From contig OX424570.1 of NCBI GenBank assembly GCA_949152475.1, positions 3,150,181-3,214,180 on the forward strand: DNA of 64,000 nucleotides, written 5' to 3'. The notes under the pieces are model-generated. The model had not been told where the DNA came from. It ran no database searches and saw only the letters and a list, made by a program, of their open reading frames with translations. Shown here piece after piece: positions 34,725-47,124 of the stretch (the stretch's first letter is position 1; the number at the start of each line of letters is the position of its first letter). A program made the translations under genes and the position numbers. The stretch is from Terebella lapidaria (Eukaryota > Annelida > Polychaeta > Terebellida > Terebellidae).

Positions 34725-37700
34725 CTTTCTCTACCGAACCGTCAGGCGCAAAACGCAAATCACCGAAGACAAGGTTGATGCTATCTTTGGCGTGGTCCAC
34801 GGACGAACTGCCGTGAATCGCGTTGCATTTGATATCCGTGCCGAACTGTGCCCGTAACCTGCAAGATGGATAGATATATTTATTAGAACATTTTTTTTTT
34901 CAAAAGGCTACATCTAATTTCCTTACGTTGTAGAATGTTATGTTTTTAATTGGTATGGACTAATGTCAAATGTTATTTTCATTTCCAAGTTGAATAAATA
35001 TTTTTTTCTGATAATCAAAATGAAATAAACATATAAAAAGAAATACTGACGTGTCTTGAGCCTCTTCCTTTGCGACAGTCGGATCAGTTGGCCCAATCAG
35101 TGACCGCCAGCCCTCCACCGCGTTCTCCCTCGATAGCACCATGAATAACGTCGGGCCGCTAGACATGTGTTCTACAAGGTCGCCGTAATACTCGCGGTCC
35201 TTCAAGTCTTTGTAGAACTGCTCGGCAATGTCCCTCGTTAGTTCCGTCTCCTTTCTCGCGGCTATGTGGAACCCGGCTTCTCTTATCCTCTGCATGATCT
35301 CATCTGCAGGAATTTGTATATAATTGATTGATAATATAAAGTGGACAGGATTAGCTTATTTTCACTTGCACAAGGTAGTTCACAAACTTCATACAAATCT
35401 ACCTGGTTGAAATGGTTTATATGTATGCAATGCACTAACCACAAATCTTGTTACCGGTACATGTATAAAATTCTGTAGGGTTCAAGGATATCACCCATGA
35501 GTTTTGACATTTTTTTTGGTTTTTTCGTTCCTCAAGAGGACCCAACAGACCTTTGGTTTGGTAACCGTCGGGTTTGATGCACGCGACAGTTTGCTGCATG
35601 GGGAAGAAGAAATCAAGCTCAGCCTTTGCCGATTCGGGTGAATCCGAACCGTGGAGCTGGTTGAGCGGTGCTCCTTCCACCGAAAACTGCGCTCGGAAAC
35701 TGGGAAAACACATTTGACATTTCGTATGACTCTCTGACACCAAATAACAGGAGATTTTATGAGTCAAAACAAGCTGATCTGACAATGATCCACCTCTCTG
35801 GAGCCTCATCCTTGGCCTGAGATACTTCCTTCGGTCCGAGCATGTCCCTCCACCGGTCCACGGCGTCCTCTCGGGCCAGTCCCAGAGCCAGTAACGGGCC
35901 GCTAGAAAGAGAATAGTTATATGTATACAGGGATCAAATTTTACCTCGACTACATCCTCACTATATTACAATGCAGTATTTGCTAAATTAGCAATGACTG
36001 TCAATTAGCTAACTGACCTGGACATGGTTGTCGTGAGTTGATCGAAGTACTCCTGGCCCTTGTGTTCCTTATAAAACTCCTCAGCTTGCTCCTTTGACAG
36101 GCTGATTTCTTTTTGCATAGCGACCTTGAAACCTGCTTCTTCGACCTTCGCAAGTATTGCGTCTGTGGGGAAAGAAGCGAGTTAACATTGTTGATGGTCA
36201 TACAATCTTCTTTGATTTTTCAATTGCATTTTGCATCACCTTGGCATTATGAACTAAATAGAGTATGCACATCAAAACGCAGTATTTTGAATTTTAACCA
36301 CAAATCTAGAGATAATATCACAAAACATATTTCATTTCTCACGCAGCCATTACCTTTATGCTCCTTGAGAGCATCTGGTCGAATGAGGGCCAGTGTTCTC
36401 TGGATCTTGACCTTCTTCTTGGAGGATGGGACTGACGGGACGGAATAGTCCGGGAAGAAGAAAGCCAGCTCTCTGCAATGATCATTCATTGAAAATCAAT
36501 TAGGTTTTTTGTTATATACAGATGTTTTTGTTATATACAATGCAGTGTGAAACAGAATTTTATAGATGAAACAAACAAGTTATATACTGGTACATCTCTA
36601 AGAACTCATAATGTATATATTTCGAGAGAGTACACAAGAATACGACAAACCGCATTGCTGTTTCCTCTGAGTCGCTGCCGTGCAAGGCATTGACGTAACT
36701 GTCAGCTCCGTACTTCGCTCGTAAACTGGAGGGAAAATAAACAATTTGACATCAAAAACAAGATTTGTTGAACAAGATGATCGCGAAGTTCAAATATGAA
36801 GTATAACTCAATGTGGATTCAAAATGAATCATCACATGAACACATGCCATTTGAATGATCAATGTCTTTAACTGCATTGTGTAACTTCAGACTCTCATAA
36901 TGACTTCACCTAAAATTAAGCTATTCCATGACACATACCTGTCCGGTGCCTTCTCTTTAGCCTCGTCCATGGACGCAGGGCCGAGGAGGTCGCGCCATTC
37001 CTCGATGATTCCCTCTCCCGTCTCCCCCTTGGAGATCACGAGGACGTGACACGGGCCGCTCGTCATGTACTTGATCAAATCCTCGAAAAACTCCTGCAAG
37101 ATTTTCATATCGTTTACAGTATAAGGGATATTTTTACATATAGTTATGCTATACCATTGTGAAGAATTCTTCATGTACATGTATGTGTAATACATATTGC
37201 TGAAAATTTACATATGCAATCGGCAAAACTTTAGCAAACTCTCAAACTCCCTTTCCAGAAAATCGGCAAGAAATGTACCTCTTCCTGCTTGTGAGCGTAG
37301 AATTTCCTGGCGTCTTCCTCAGAAAGTTGTCGTTCCTCATGCTCCAGAATGTCTATACCAGCTTCTTTCATCTGAACAAACAAAAAAAAAACAATGAAAA
37401 TACCGAAAATCGATGACAGGTGACAACAGAGCCAGAGAAAGTGTTCAAAGTACAGCCATCTCGACATCCCGAATCATACCTGTTGTACGACTTCGTCGAC
37501 CTTTCCGTCCGCCACAACATTGGGTTTGATGATAGCCACTGTTACAGCTTTCTTCTTGCTCTCTGAAAACACACACAAAACGACGGTTAAAGTTTCAATG
37601 TACCATACATATGTATGCGGGTAATGGTATTCTGATCGTTTTACATGATCTGGAATACGTATCATTAGATTGTGCCGAACTAAATATTACGAACAATCAC

Positions 37701-40700
37701 CAACCTAAAACTATAAAGTGAAATAATTTATGAAAACATGCAATTTGGAACATGAATCTATATTACTAATACTGGTAATTTAATTCACCATATCAACAAA
37801 AAAATTCTAAATAATATAAGAAAATATGGTTCTATAATATAATAGTATTGTCTAATAACACACAGAGTGGTACAACCTATGGCTAATTTCTAGTAAATAC
37901 CGGTTAATGTATAATTTTTAATGAAAACAACTGCTTTTTTTTGCCATCACCGTAAGTTGGCACATATATTATTTTCTCGAAGAAGAGAACATGTTTGATC
38001 AAATATCATGAATACAATCCTAGTATAATGAAACAGTAATGCATGAAACGTGAGGAAATCTTCCACAAAATAAGTGTATAACAAAATACATGTACAATGT
38101 TGACAATGCTATATTTAACAACTTTATTCTTAGTTTCAAGTTTATGAATTTACCTAATTAAAACAGGTTATATTAAGGTCAATGAAATATTTCAGAAAGA
38201 TTTTGGTAACTGCAGTACTAGAAAATTATGTTTTAAAAAAAAAAATGCGAAAAATCTGGCACGCTATAGAAAAATAGAAATGTTCACAGTGAAAGACAAA
38301 TATGGTAGGTGTTTTTGCAGGAAGGGACAGAGTATAGAGTATTGACAAAGGATATGGTTTCCATGGAAACATGCAAATTGTACCTTCAGTCTCTAGATCA
38401 TCTGCGAATTCAGGCAAATTTTCGAAGATAATATGCTCCCCTTTGTGTCTCATTCCTGTTTTAGTGTGAACATTCAAATTAAATACAACAATATATTAGA
38501 TTAACTACTAACTAATATTTTACTAACATACAACAATCTGAATCGTGTCTGGAGTTAAAGGCCAAGCAAAGTTCATTTTACATGAAAATTGCAGGCAATG
38601 TATGCAAATGTGATTCACCATTTTCATGTAAAATGCCTTATGCCTGGCCTTATGACATATTTGGGAAGATCCTAATATTGATTTTTATGTACAAATCAGT
38701 TATTGAAATTGTATAAAAGCCATATGGTCATTATCGTGATTATGCTGGTAATCAATAAAGGCACATTGAACTATATTCAAGATACAGGATAAAAATCAAT
38801 AATGATTAAATCTGGTTTTACTCCATCGATCTCTAATTATCAGATTTGGATAGAAACAATGACTGTTATGATCCATTATGACATGCAATACCATTGGACA
38901 TTGTAAATAATGTACTGAGTAGATATTGGTAATATTTGATAGGAAGCAATACGGTGACAGATTTTTATTGATTTCAAGTATTTATTATGGAGCCAATAAT
39001 TGTTATTAATACTGTGGAACATTTTTCTACCAGCAAACTATTGGAAGTTCATGTTAATAAGTGGGGAAATCTATCAGTAGTAGCTAATATATACAGCGTG
39101 TTACTATTGTTCAACTACTAACATTCCGTGAAACCATGAAAGTATTGATTCCGAAATATCTGGACACAACAAATAATTCAGGACTATACTCGTAAGAAAG
39201 AATTGTACTAACATTCAATATTCTAGGTTATTTCTGAGGTTTTTACAACCTGGGAAAATTTTTTTTTCTGAGTGAAACTTGTTACTGGATTTGTTTTGCT
39301 GGCCTTAATTCATTCGAAATTAACCTATAAGATGAATTAACCTATGAATCAGTATCATACTCATTGGAAAATACTTTTTTTTTCAACAGAAAACAAGTTA
39401 AGTGGAAAAAACAGAAAAGATTCAAACAAATCGGATTTGATGCAAGGGATTCGAACAGCAATCTTGGATGAACCTTTGGTGAAACTGTTTTCCTTTACAT
39501 ATAACTCACCAAGACTGTCATCGATAGGAGAGCTTTGATCGCTGTCTTTTTTGGCAGATTTTCGGCCACTTTGCTCATCACTACCGGAGCTTTGCTCTAA
39601 ATCGTCTGTTAGTTTTAGTGTGCAAGAAACAAGTCATCAAGAACAAGCATGAAATTGTTAGCAGTTCACAAACGACAGAGTAGATTTGACTACAAGACAG
39701 AGATATTTTTAAGCTGGAAAACAAAAAGACTTCTGTACACACACATTAAGTCTCATCTTAAATACCGGTACTAGTAGCAGACTAAAGATTTTAAGAAATT
39801 TTGCTTCCTATCAAAATCGGAATAGCACTACTCAAGCATATTCGTAATAGTAATAATCGAGTGATTCTATCGGAAATAAATTTGATTGCATTGATAAATA
39901 TATTCTGAGCATGTTAATAAATACAGCACATGATAAAAGATGAATACATTGGAAATACTTTAGCAGTTTCTAATATAAGACAACTAATTGCTTTAACTGG
40001 AAAATAACTACTAAAGATTAGTCCATGCTCTAATGTTGTTCAAATTCTATCAGGCAAACTACATGTACATACTTTGATAGTTTAAAATATGCAGAAATAT
40101 CAGAGCAAAGTCAAGTCAACAAGCTATTAAAGATTCCACTAAATTATGTTTACTTGGAAACCACAACAAAGTGCAACATCTCTTCCACGAAAATATTGCA
40201 AGAACGAAACTAGAAGTGCACCGCCTCCCTTAAAAAATAAACATCTGCAAGGTTGCCATGGCAATGTAGCTGGTTGCTATGGTAACCACGGTTGCCATGG
40301 TACTTGCCTCCTTCGTCCTCATCCTCCTCATCTTCGTCACGTTCAGTGTCCAAGTCCGCTAGCAACGGGTCCTTGATCTGGAGAAAGAGGAAAAAATACT
40401 CCAATTTTGTGTGAACTCGTTTTATAATAGTTTGTATTACACTTTCAGCTGTTTTCAGTTTAAGTGTTTTCTATATATTATATGATATTTTGGAAGCTCC
40501 GCTCTATTCCTCATGGCTCTCTTAAATTCATCTGTTCAAACTATTTATCACTTGAATATCTATAGGAATTATCAAAGGGCATAACTTTATGGTGAAACTA
40601 AATATAAAAGGCAGCAAAACTGCTTATGCCTTATATTAGGACCTATCAAATGTACTAGTGAGTACAAACTAATTATTGAGGCAGGTATTACAAGCCCATG

Positions 40701-41545
40701 TTCCACTAATACACTGACCTCCTTGCGTTCTGCCGAGCCCTCCAGCACCTTGTGTTCATAGGCCAGCTGTTCCGTTATCGTTCGCAGGAGCAGGGGAGAG
40801 TTTGCCCCGCGTACTTGTGCTACTAAAACACCGCCCTGAAGGTATGTGTATGTAATCATTGCACAGCAGTCAGACATGTTCAGTTTAGTGAACAGATTTA
40901 AATGAAAATCCATTTTCATATGGATCCTCAGAAGTTGGCCTACAGTTTGTCAAAATAAATTGGTATCAGAAGAAAACAAAATTTTCCTATGTTACTACAT
41001 TGTCATGTCAGTAATCAGTATGGGATATCCATGGTGATGTGAACTGCTAATGACTCACAGCAAAGAAAAGAAAACAAGGTTCGCATTTCCCTCGGTATCG
41101 TTCCAAAGCATCAACTGTGTCAGTCTTTGCCTAAAAAGGGCGCAAATAATGAGAATAGGACATTGGAGTATGTTAATGCCAACTAAATTTTGAATGTCAG
41201 GATTTATGTTCAAAACTATCTCAGTAAATAGTTGTGTACAAATGTTTACCACGATGAAGTGCAGGAGATCGTCTCCGAGTTCGTTCTTGAGCCGGCGGAA
41301 GTTTCCGACCATAGCTTTGCACGGTCCAGCCCACTCCATGTATGCATCTACCACTGTTGAGGGTAGAAACAGTTATATTTCAAACCGAACATAATCACAT
41401 TGAACAATAACTCCACAGTCATACCTTATTTGAATCGTTTTTATTTAGAATCACCTGAGAGTCCCTCCTTAGCCAGCATCTCTTCCCACTCCTCCTGGCT
41501 CTCGATCTCCGCCTGCAACGCGATTTCCTGCTTCTTACGAGCCAT
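34725..41545 (-). CDS. NME8: Thioredoxin-NDK protein (NME8/TXNDC3), core exons
   Basis: Homologue of NME8, the outer-arm dynein-associated thioredoxin/NDP-kinase (sea-urchin IC1 type) of motile cilia and sperm. Seventeen exons on the minus strand: 41545-41455 (ATG at 41545), 41353-41250, 41130-41059, 40835-40719, 40377-40308, 39605-39510, 38455-38384, 37562-37480, 37371-37279, 37093-36939, 36725-36651, 36472-36354, 36162-36018, 35901-35794, 35699-35551, 35303-35051, 34858-34725. They sum to 645 codons plus one base. Thioredoxin domain: residues ~1-128, active site WAGPC (38-42) in place of WCGPC. Acidic linker: ~129-207. NDK1 ~212-352, NDK2 ~370-510 and NDK3 ~507-640, with HGSDS, HGSDS and HGSSS motifs holding the catalytic His near 333, 483 and 616. 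Kinase-start motifs are IIKPN, LIRPD and CIKPD. All junctions are GT-AG except a GC donor after 40308. Confidence 0.95.
38456..39509. other. 1.05 kb NME8 intron
   Basis: AT-rich intron with no recognised exon, RNA gene or repeat. Confidence 0.6.
39606..40251. other. NME8 intron, AT-rich part
   Basis: Intronic sequence between exons 40377-40308 and 39605-39510. Nothing was recognised apart from the X-box cluster at its upstream edge. Confidence 0.55.
40252..40304. promoter_or_regulatory. Cluster of three RFX X-box motifs
   Basis: Three X-box-like 14-mers lie within 53 bp: GTTGCCATGGCAAT (40252-40265), GTTGCTATGGTAAC (40273-40286) and GTTGCCATGGTACT (40291-40304). The middle one is near-perfect for the palindromic RFX site; the outer ones have one or two mismatches. 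The cluster starts a few bases inside the intron after exon 40377-40308. RFX factors drive ciliary genes in animals, and the host gene encodes an axonemal protein, so an intronic enhancer is a reasonable inference. Confidence 0.6.
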
Positions 41546-41890
41546 AGCACTGGTTCAGCTTCAGTTCTTTAAAAGACAATCGATAAAAACTTTTAACATG
41601 ATCCAGCCAGATGATTTAAGACTTTACATAATGTTCCAGTGAGAAGTTTTCATGGTACTAGTATTGTGAGTCCCTGTCGAATGTGAAAATTTTCAAAATA
41701 TGAACAAAAATGCTAGATCCATTTTGGTTGTAGATCCATTGATCATATTTTCGGTTATGTTTATTTCTAGGTACATTTGTATATCAATAGACCAGCTTTT
41801 ATAAGCAGTGACAATGAACCACATTGACCAGGGGTAAGGTCAGTGTTAATTAGTTCTAGCAAGTACGCAAACTACTAATGATCTACTAAC
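41546..41890. other. Upstream region of the NME8 gene
   Basis: 345 bp between the NME8 start codon and a MITE. It should contain the 5' untranslated region and core promoter. I see no obvious TATA box or X-box. Confidence 0.4.
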
Positions 41891-42367
41891 ACTAGGACTT
41901 CAACAAGTACTTGGTTAACCGGTTACGGTTCGGTTACAGCGTGTAACCGGTTACAGATTTTGTGACCGGTTTAATCATGAACGTTTTTTGCAACCTTGTA
42001 ATTGAGTCTAAAACACCTCACATCAGTCAAGTTTTCGCCTAAACGCGCAGAATTGGAGTAATTTATCACTCTCCGATCCAAATAGAAATTTTATTTATCA
42101 TAATATGGCATATTTTCACCTGAAAATGTCTGATGTTGCGTTTTAGGCTCGATTTTGACCCGTTTTTGACCTGAAGATTTGATAAAATGCGAACTGCGAA
42201 AAAAAATTGGTGTTACTTTGGACAATATTTAGCTCTATATTTTTGGACGAGTAACCGGTTACGATACAGTAACAAGCTAGGCTTCAACGAGTACAGAATT
42301 TCGTGACTTGTTACACTCTGTAACCGAACCATAACCGGTTAACCGAGTACTTGTTGAAGCCCTAGTG
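41891..42367. mobile_element. 477 bp MITE with ~50 bp inverted termini
   Basis: Left end CACTAGGACTTCAACAAGTA, then CTTGGTTAACCGGTTACGGT, TCGGTTACAG; the right end is the same sequence inverted with three or four differences. The inverted symmetry continues a few bases outside as TACTAA/TTAGTA. GTAACCGGTTA motifs recur near both ends. It has no coding capacity. The superfamily is uncertain; hAT is a possibility. Confidence 0.8.
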
Positions 42368-42467
42368 TTAGTAAACCTAGATTTACGGGTGTTTACACAT
42401 CTCAATACAAATTTTCAATGTAATGGAGTCATTTGTTTCACTTGGTGATAGATCTACAATAAACAAT

Positions 42468-42545
42468 ATAGGTAAAGTTACTTCACTCTGGGGTGGATGG
42501 CTGTGGGTCAGGCCATACACCCCAGAGTGAAGTAACTTTACCTAT
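42468..42545. repeat. 78 bp hairpin, ~34 bp stem
   Basis: ATAGGTAAAGTTACTTCACT followed by CTGGGGTGGATGGC pairs with GCCATACACCCCAG and AGTGAAGTAACTTTACCTAT with one mismatch, loop about 10 bases. Both sides carry a direct copy of AAACAATA (42461-42468 and 42546-42553), which looks like a target-site duplication, so a tiny MITE is more likely than a microRNA precursor. Confidence 0.8.
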
Positions 42546-42689
42546 AAACAATACTGTTCTAATTTTTATCATATACGGTAGCTAGACCATATCACAGCTC
42601 CAAGTCCAATCAGTTTCGATGGTGCACAAAATGTTATATATAGACTATAGTGTGCAGTCTCATATTCATATTGTAAAATCTCAGAGATA

Positions 42690-43235
42690 ACCTAGAGATA
42701 ACTTGTTTACACCGATTTTTGACGATATCTATGCGATGCTAAATGGTATCGTTCTATAACTCGGCATCCTTCACCTCGAAGACAAACGGCAATTTTCTAC
42801 CAAATTTCTATCGCAATAATTGAAGAAGTTGGCAATCTACCCCAATGTTAAATTTCAGCCAAAAACGGGATCTCGAGAATCTGAGCTTATTCGAGGATTT
42901 GATCATGTTTACATCCATGAGGAATCGGAGTATTGTTGTAATTTTAAACCAGAAGACACTCTGGGGTGTATTCTACATAAACATGTTGATTTTGAAAGAT
43001 TGCACCACTAGAAAACAGAGCAAATGCACAAAATTGTGTGCGGACCCAGAAATTAAATGACAGGGCTAAATAACATTGGGGTAGATTGCCAACTTTTTCA
43101 ATTTTCGTGATAGAAGTCTGAAATTTGGTGGCGAATTGCCGTTTGATTCCCAGGTGAAGTATGCCAAGTTATAGAACGATAGTATTTAGCATCGCAAAAA
43201 TATCAGCGAAAGACTGTGTAAACGAGTTAGAAAAA
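42690..43235. mobile_element. ~545 bp foldback element, ~150 bp arms
   Basis: The stretch from about 42699 (AACTTGTTTACAC) to 42852 (GGCAATCTACCCCAATGTTA) returns inverted from 43070 to 43228 at about 80% identity. The ~215 bp middle has no recognised gene. It is a diverged DNA-transposon relic. Confidence 0.75.
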
Positions 43236-43929
43236 TCAGAGTATAATCAAAAAGTCTAGACTTGGCCTAGTACACACTTTTTATCAGCCAATAACTTCTT
43301 GATTTTAGTCTGCGACAGCACATCGAGTAGCTGGTGAGTGACTCGAGCATTGCACACACTCAGTGTCACACTGTCACTGGTCAGTGACCAGCTGACAGTC
43401 AGATCAAGCGAGCGGCTCGCGTCGCTTGGACTGGCTGACACTGACAGTCTGACTGTGAGTGTCACTGCGCTGGTCCACATGTGACATTACTGTACGATCA
43501 TCAGTACAAAGCTACGGTATACATACAAAAGTAGATCTACGCAAAATATATCAATGCACCCCTTAATTACCTTAACGTCAGCAAATGACAGATGTACCAC
43601 AATATCCAACCCTTTAACAGTGAGTATACGTCTCTGGAAACTTGCAAATATGCAAATGCAGAGAGGTTTGGTTTCCAGGATGTTTATGTGTTGCGAGGCA
43701 AATCACGTGACCATTTCTATCACCGCAAGATATCGAGTCTCCGATGATGCTAATTCTCTCCCGTTCTGTACGCGCCCAGTTGTAGCTCTCAACTAACTAT
43801 TCCAAGAGGCCTACAACGGAATGTAACACTTATTCACAAGATATTAAAATAAGGCATTCATCATATGGTGGCAAACGGCTATACTGTACAATGGAGTTTC
43901 GACAGTTCATAGTGGACCACAAAATAAAT
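43236..43929. other. Non-coding, CACTG/CAGTG-rich patch
   Basis: At 43315-43475 short CAGTGAC, GTCACTG and CTGACAG motifs repeat on both strands; the rest is plain AT-rich sequence. No gene seen. Confidence 0.4.
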
Positions 43930-45275
43930 ATATGAGATTTTTTGATTTGATTTTGATTTGATTTATTTGGGTAAAAATTATACAAGTACATGTAAAATGA
44001 TGTATAACAATCACCGAGGATAGCACATAAAAGTATTAGTAAAAACACTTATTTCCAATGTGGTCCTCTGTATAGAAAACAAGACTGAGTGGCAACAAGA
44101 GTTGAATTTGGGCACAACAAATAAATTAATAAAGACAATTGTACAATGGAATAATAATAACAATAATAACAAAATAGACATATGAAAAAAGGCTAATAAT
44201 ACTGATAAATAAATAGATGATAATAATAATAATAATAATCCACCTACCCTAGGAACATGACAAGCTAGTTGACTGCCACGAGTGGCATACCTATGTTGAT
44301 CCACAATGCGGCTTATATTAAAATTTAAATACTCAGGTGCACTACCATTAATGATTTTGTACATGTGGTTCAGTTTTAGTTGTTCAACCCTGTATTCAAC
44401 AGGTAGAAAACCAACTTTTTTCAGTTCAATTACACCAATATGATGTCTGGGTGGAACATTCAACAAATACCTGACCATTTTATTTTGCATAGTTTGCATG
44501 CGATTCTTAAGTTTTTTGGTGAGACCACTGTACCACATGGAGCTGGCATAGTCGAAATGACATTGGATCAGGGCCGATACTAGTAACTTTTTAGTTTTCA
44601 AGTTGAAGTTTTTTGTGCTTCTGTATAAGAACTTTAGCTTGTTGGCACTTTTGGAGAGTACCTTGTTGGCAATAACCTCGCCTGATAGACATTGATCTAA
44701 AGTTACACCAAGATAAGTTACACTAGACTTTGATGCAATGTCATTTCCGTTGCAACACACACTTATTTTGTCATCCTTTCTTAACCGGCTCTTAGTACCA
44801 AACAGAATAGATTCAGTCTTGCCGTAATGGAGTGAGAGTTTGTTTTCTGCCAGCCAGTTACTCACAGATTCAAGTTCCACACTGAGGACCTGCTCTATCT
44901 CTGATATATCTCTTCTTGGCACCAGCAAGGCAGAATCATCTGCATATAGCAATAACTTGCACTTAACTGCTGCTGTCATGTCATTCACATATATCAGAAA
45001 TAGAAGTATGGAACCTTGTGGAACACCACACGTTATGATTTCACTGTTTGACATAACGCCACCAACATCTGTAACCTGTGACCTTCCAGTTAGATATGAC
45101 TCAAACCACTTGACAGACATTTCTTTCATACCCATGCATTTTAATTTGGACAATAAAATAGCATGATCAACGGTATCGAAAGCTTTCTGTAGGTCTAACA
45201 AGACCATGCCTGTGTAATTGCCTTTATCACTCTCATGTTTTACAAAGTCGGACAGATGAGAGAGTGTATATTATA
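43930..45275 (-). mobile_element. 5'-truncated non-LTR retrotransposon (RT domain)
   Basis: One long minus-strand frame from about 45270 encodes the reverse transcriptase palm and C-terminal part: LDLQKAFDTVDHAILL, GVPQGSILLFLIYVND, YADDSALLVP, and a thumb region with STKNFNLKTKKLLVSALIQC. The usual GPL between GVPQGSIL and LFLIY is missing, a nine-base loss in the active region. No endonuclease is present. The 3' end at about 43935 is an (AAATC)n-like tail, typical of CR1/L2-like LINEs. An (AAT)n microsatellite at 44146-44239 interrupts the end of the frame. Confidence 0.88.
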
Positions 45276-45299
45276 TTCATTCGTTTTTGTGTGAAGGGC

Positions 45300-47080
45300 A
45301 GCACTACACAAACGATCACTCATCTTGTAATAGAGATTCCTCCCAGGTGGGAGCAGTCGATTGAAATCGGTGGTGTGTATCCTTGATACAGTTCCAGTGA
45401 ATGACTATGTCAGAGCACAGTAAAATCCAATCCATAGAAGAGTTCCATTAAAATCCACATTATTACTTAAAGAGTCATGTTAAACATGTTAAAAGCAACC
45501 GGGCGTGCTGTGGTGTCTACACAGCAGCTTTTTTGGACTAAGGTGTGGTATTTGACTTTCACCATGGTGATCTAACCCCCCTCATTGGCTAGAGAGGCCC
45601 CTAGCACCAACTCAAATATACTATAGCTCACTAATGTGCTCGTACCGCACCTTAAACGTTTTTTGTCAGGGTGTCTGGGTAGTTTAGCAATTCAGCTCTG
45701 AGCGCATGCAAGCTGAACACCCAGTCCACAGAAATCTTTTCTGCTCTGGAGACCAAATCAACATCTCTGCAAAGGCAGGGACAGGCAAGAGCTTCGGAGA
45801 TGTGGTTCGGGTCCAGCAGGGCTCGCATCGTGTCCTCTTTGTGGTCCCAGGATATGCCTACTTCGTCCGTGTACTGACTGAAACGGTAGCAGGCTGATGG
45901 CATGTTGGCATACCCCTTGCTGTATGTTGCCTCATGTGCCTGAAGTCGATAGGTGCCAGTGAGAACTTTTATATGCATTGGTGGTGTCTCTGTGTGATAG
46001 TGGACTGTTGGATCACAGCAGTGCAGAGGATCCAAGTTCGAGGCTCACTGGGGAGACAGATGGCGTCTAGTTTCTTTCTGATTAAAATCTTCCATGACTT
46101 TCCCTGTCATTTTTGTTTTATCTCACTTCGTATGCCCGATAGGACTTTCTGTCCCCAGACTATGAGATTGGATGATGGACCCTATTTTGTTCGCTCGGAA
46201 TACTTAATACTGGGTATTGATTCTACGTCCATGATTCTGTCGGGGGACTGGCCAGGATGCCGTGGGTGGATGGGAGGTCATACTTCTGGAGGATACTTTC
46301 CACTCTGGAAAACCAGCTTTCAGATGCTAGTGGTTTGACTATGGGCTGTCCCAGTCTGACCCGGTATTTGATGGAGCATTGGGCTTCTGCTATGTTCCTG
46401 ATTGTTGCCAGGAGTGGCCGATCCATCTAAGCCTCGATTGGATCAAATACATTCACATCAGAGCCTCTGGGGTTCTTTAATGGGCGGACTCCAGATCATC
46501 GGCTGTATAGCTTCATCTTATACAGCCTGTATAAGAAGGATCTGGTTAACAATGCAGTGCACTGCCATGGGTCGCTGCATGGGGCACTGGGTAAAGGCGG
46601 CAATGTCTCATCCAGGAGACGCCTGGAAACCGCCTGTTTAACATGTCCTGCATTCGTCCTTTGCCCAGTCAACAAAAAGCACGATTGTTGGCCCCTACAG
46701 GCTGGTTCCACGCCTCTTCATGGATAAGTTTCATCTCTAAGAAGCTGTGCGCTGACCTAGAATAGCTTACATGCCTCACGTCCAGATTGTTCAGCTGTAC
46801 AGGTGGCTGCGGAAGGACCATTTGGATCTCTACCAGTGTTGGTCCAAGAGTTCTGAGCACGAGGTAGCCGGGAAACATTTTCTCTCTCCTTCCCCAGCCT
46901 GAATTTTAGAGAAGGGATACTTTGATAAGCTCCAAAACTCTAGTCCAGAAGGAATACATACCTGCCTGACTCCCTTCCAAATCTGGACGGTTCACTTCAT
47001 GGAGCAGTCAGTTGGCCACTGATAGTGAGCTCCCTAGGGAGTTGATCCTGCACCTTTGATCCTGCACTTTTAGTGTGACT
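45300..47080 (-). mobile_element. Degraded LINE C-terminal remnants
   Basis: Minus-strand frames with stops and shifts hold pieces such as KVLTGTYRLQAHEATYSKGY, a Cys-rich C-terminal pattern of non-LTR elements, and further upstream RVESILQKYDLPSTHGIL. The order fits one old LINE copy read from about 47.0 to 45.65 kb, but family and limits are unclear. Confidence 0.5.
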
Positions 47081-47124
47081 ATTTTATTTATTATACAACA
47101 TTTATTAAGTGTCCTATATCAGTA

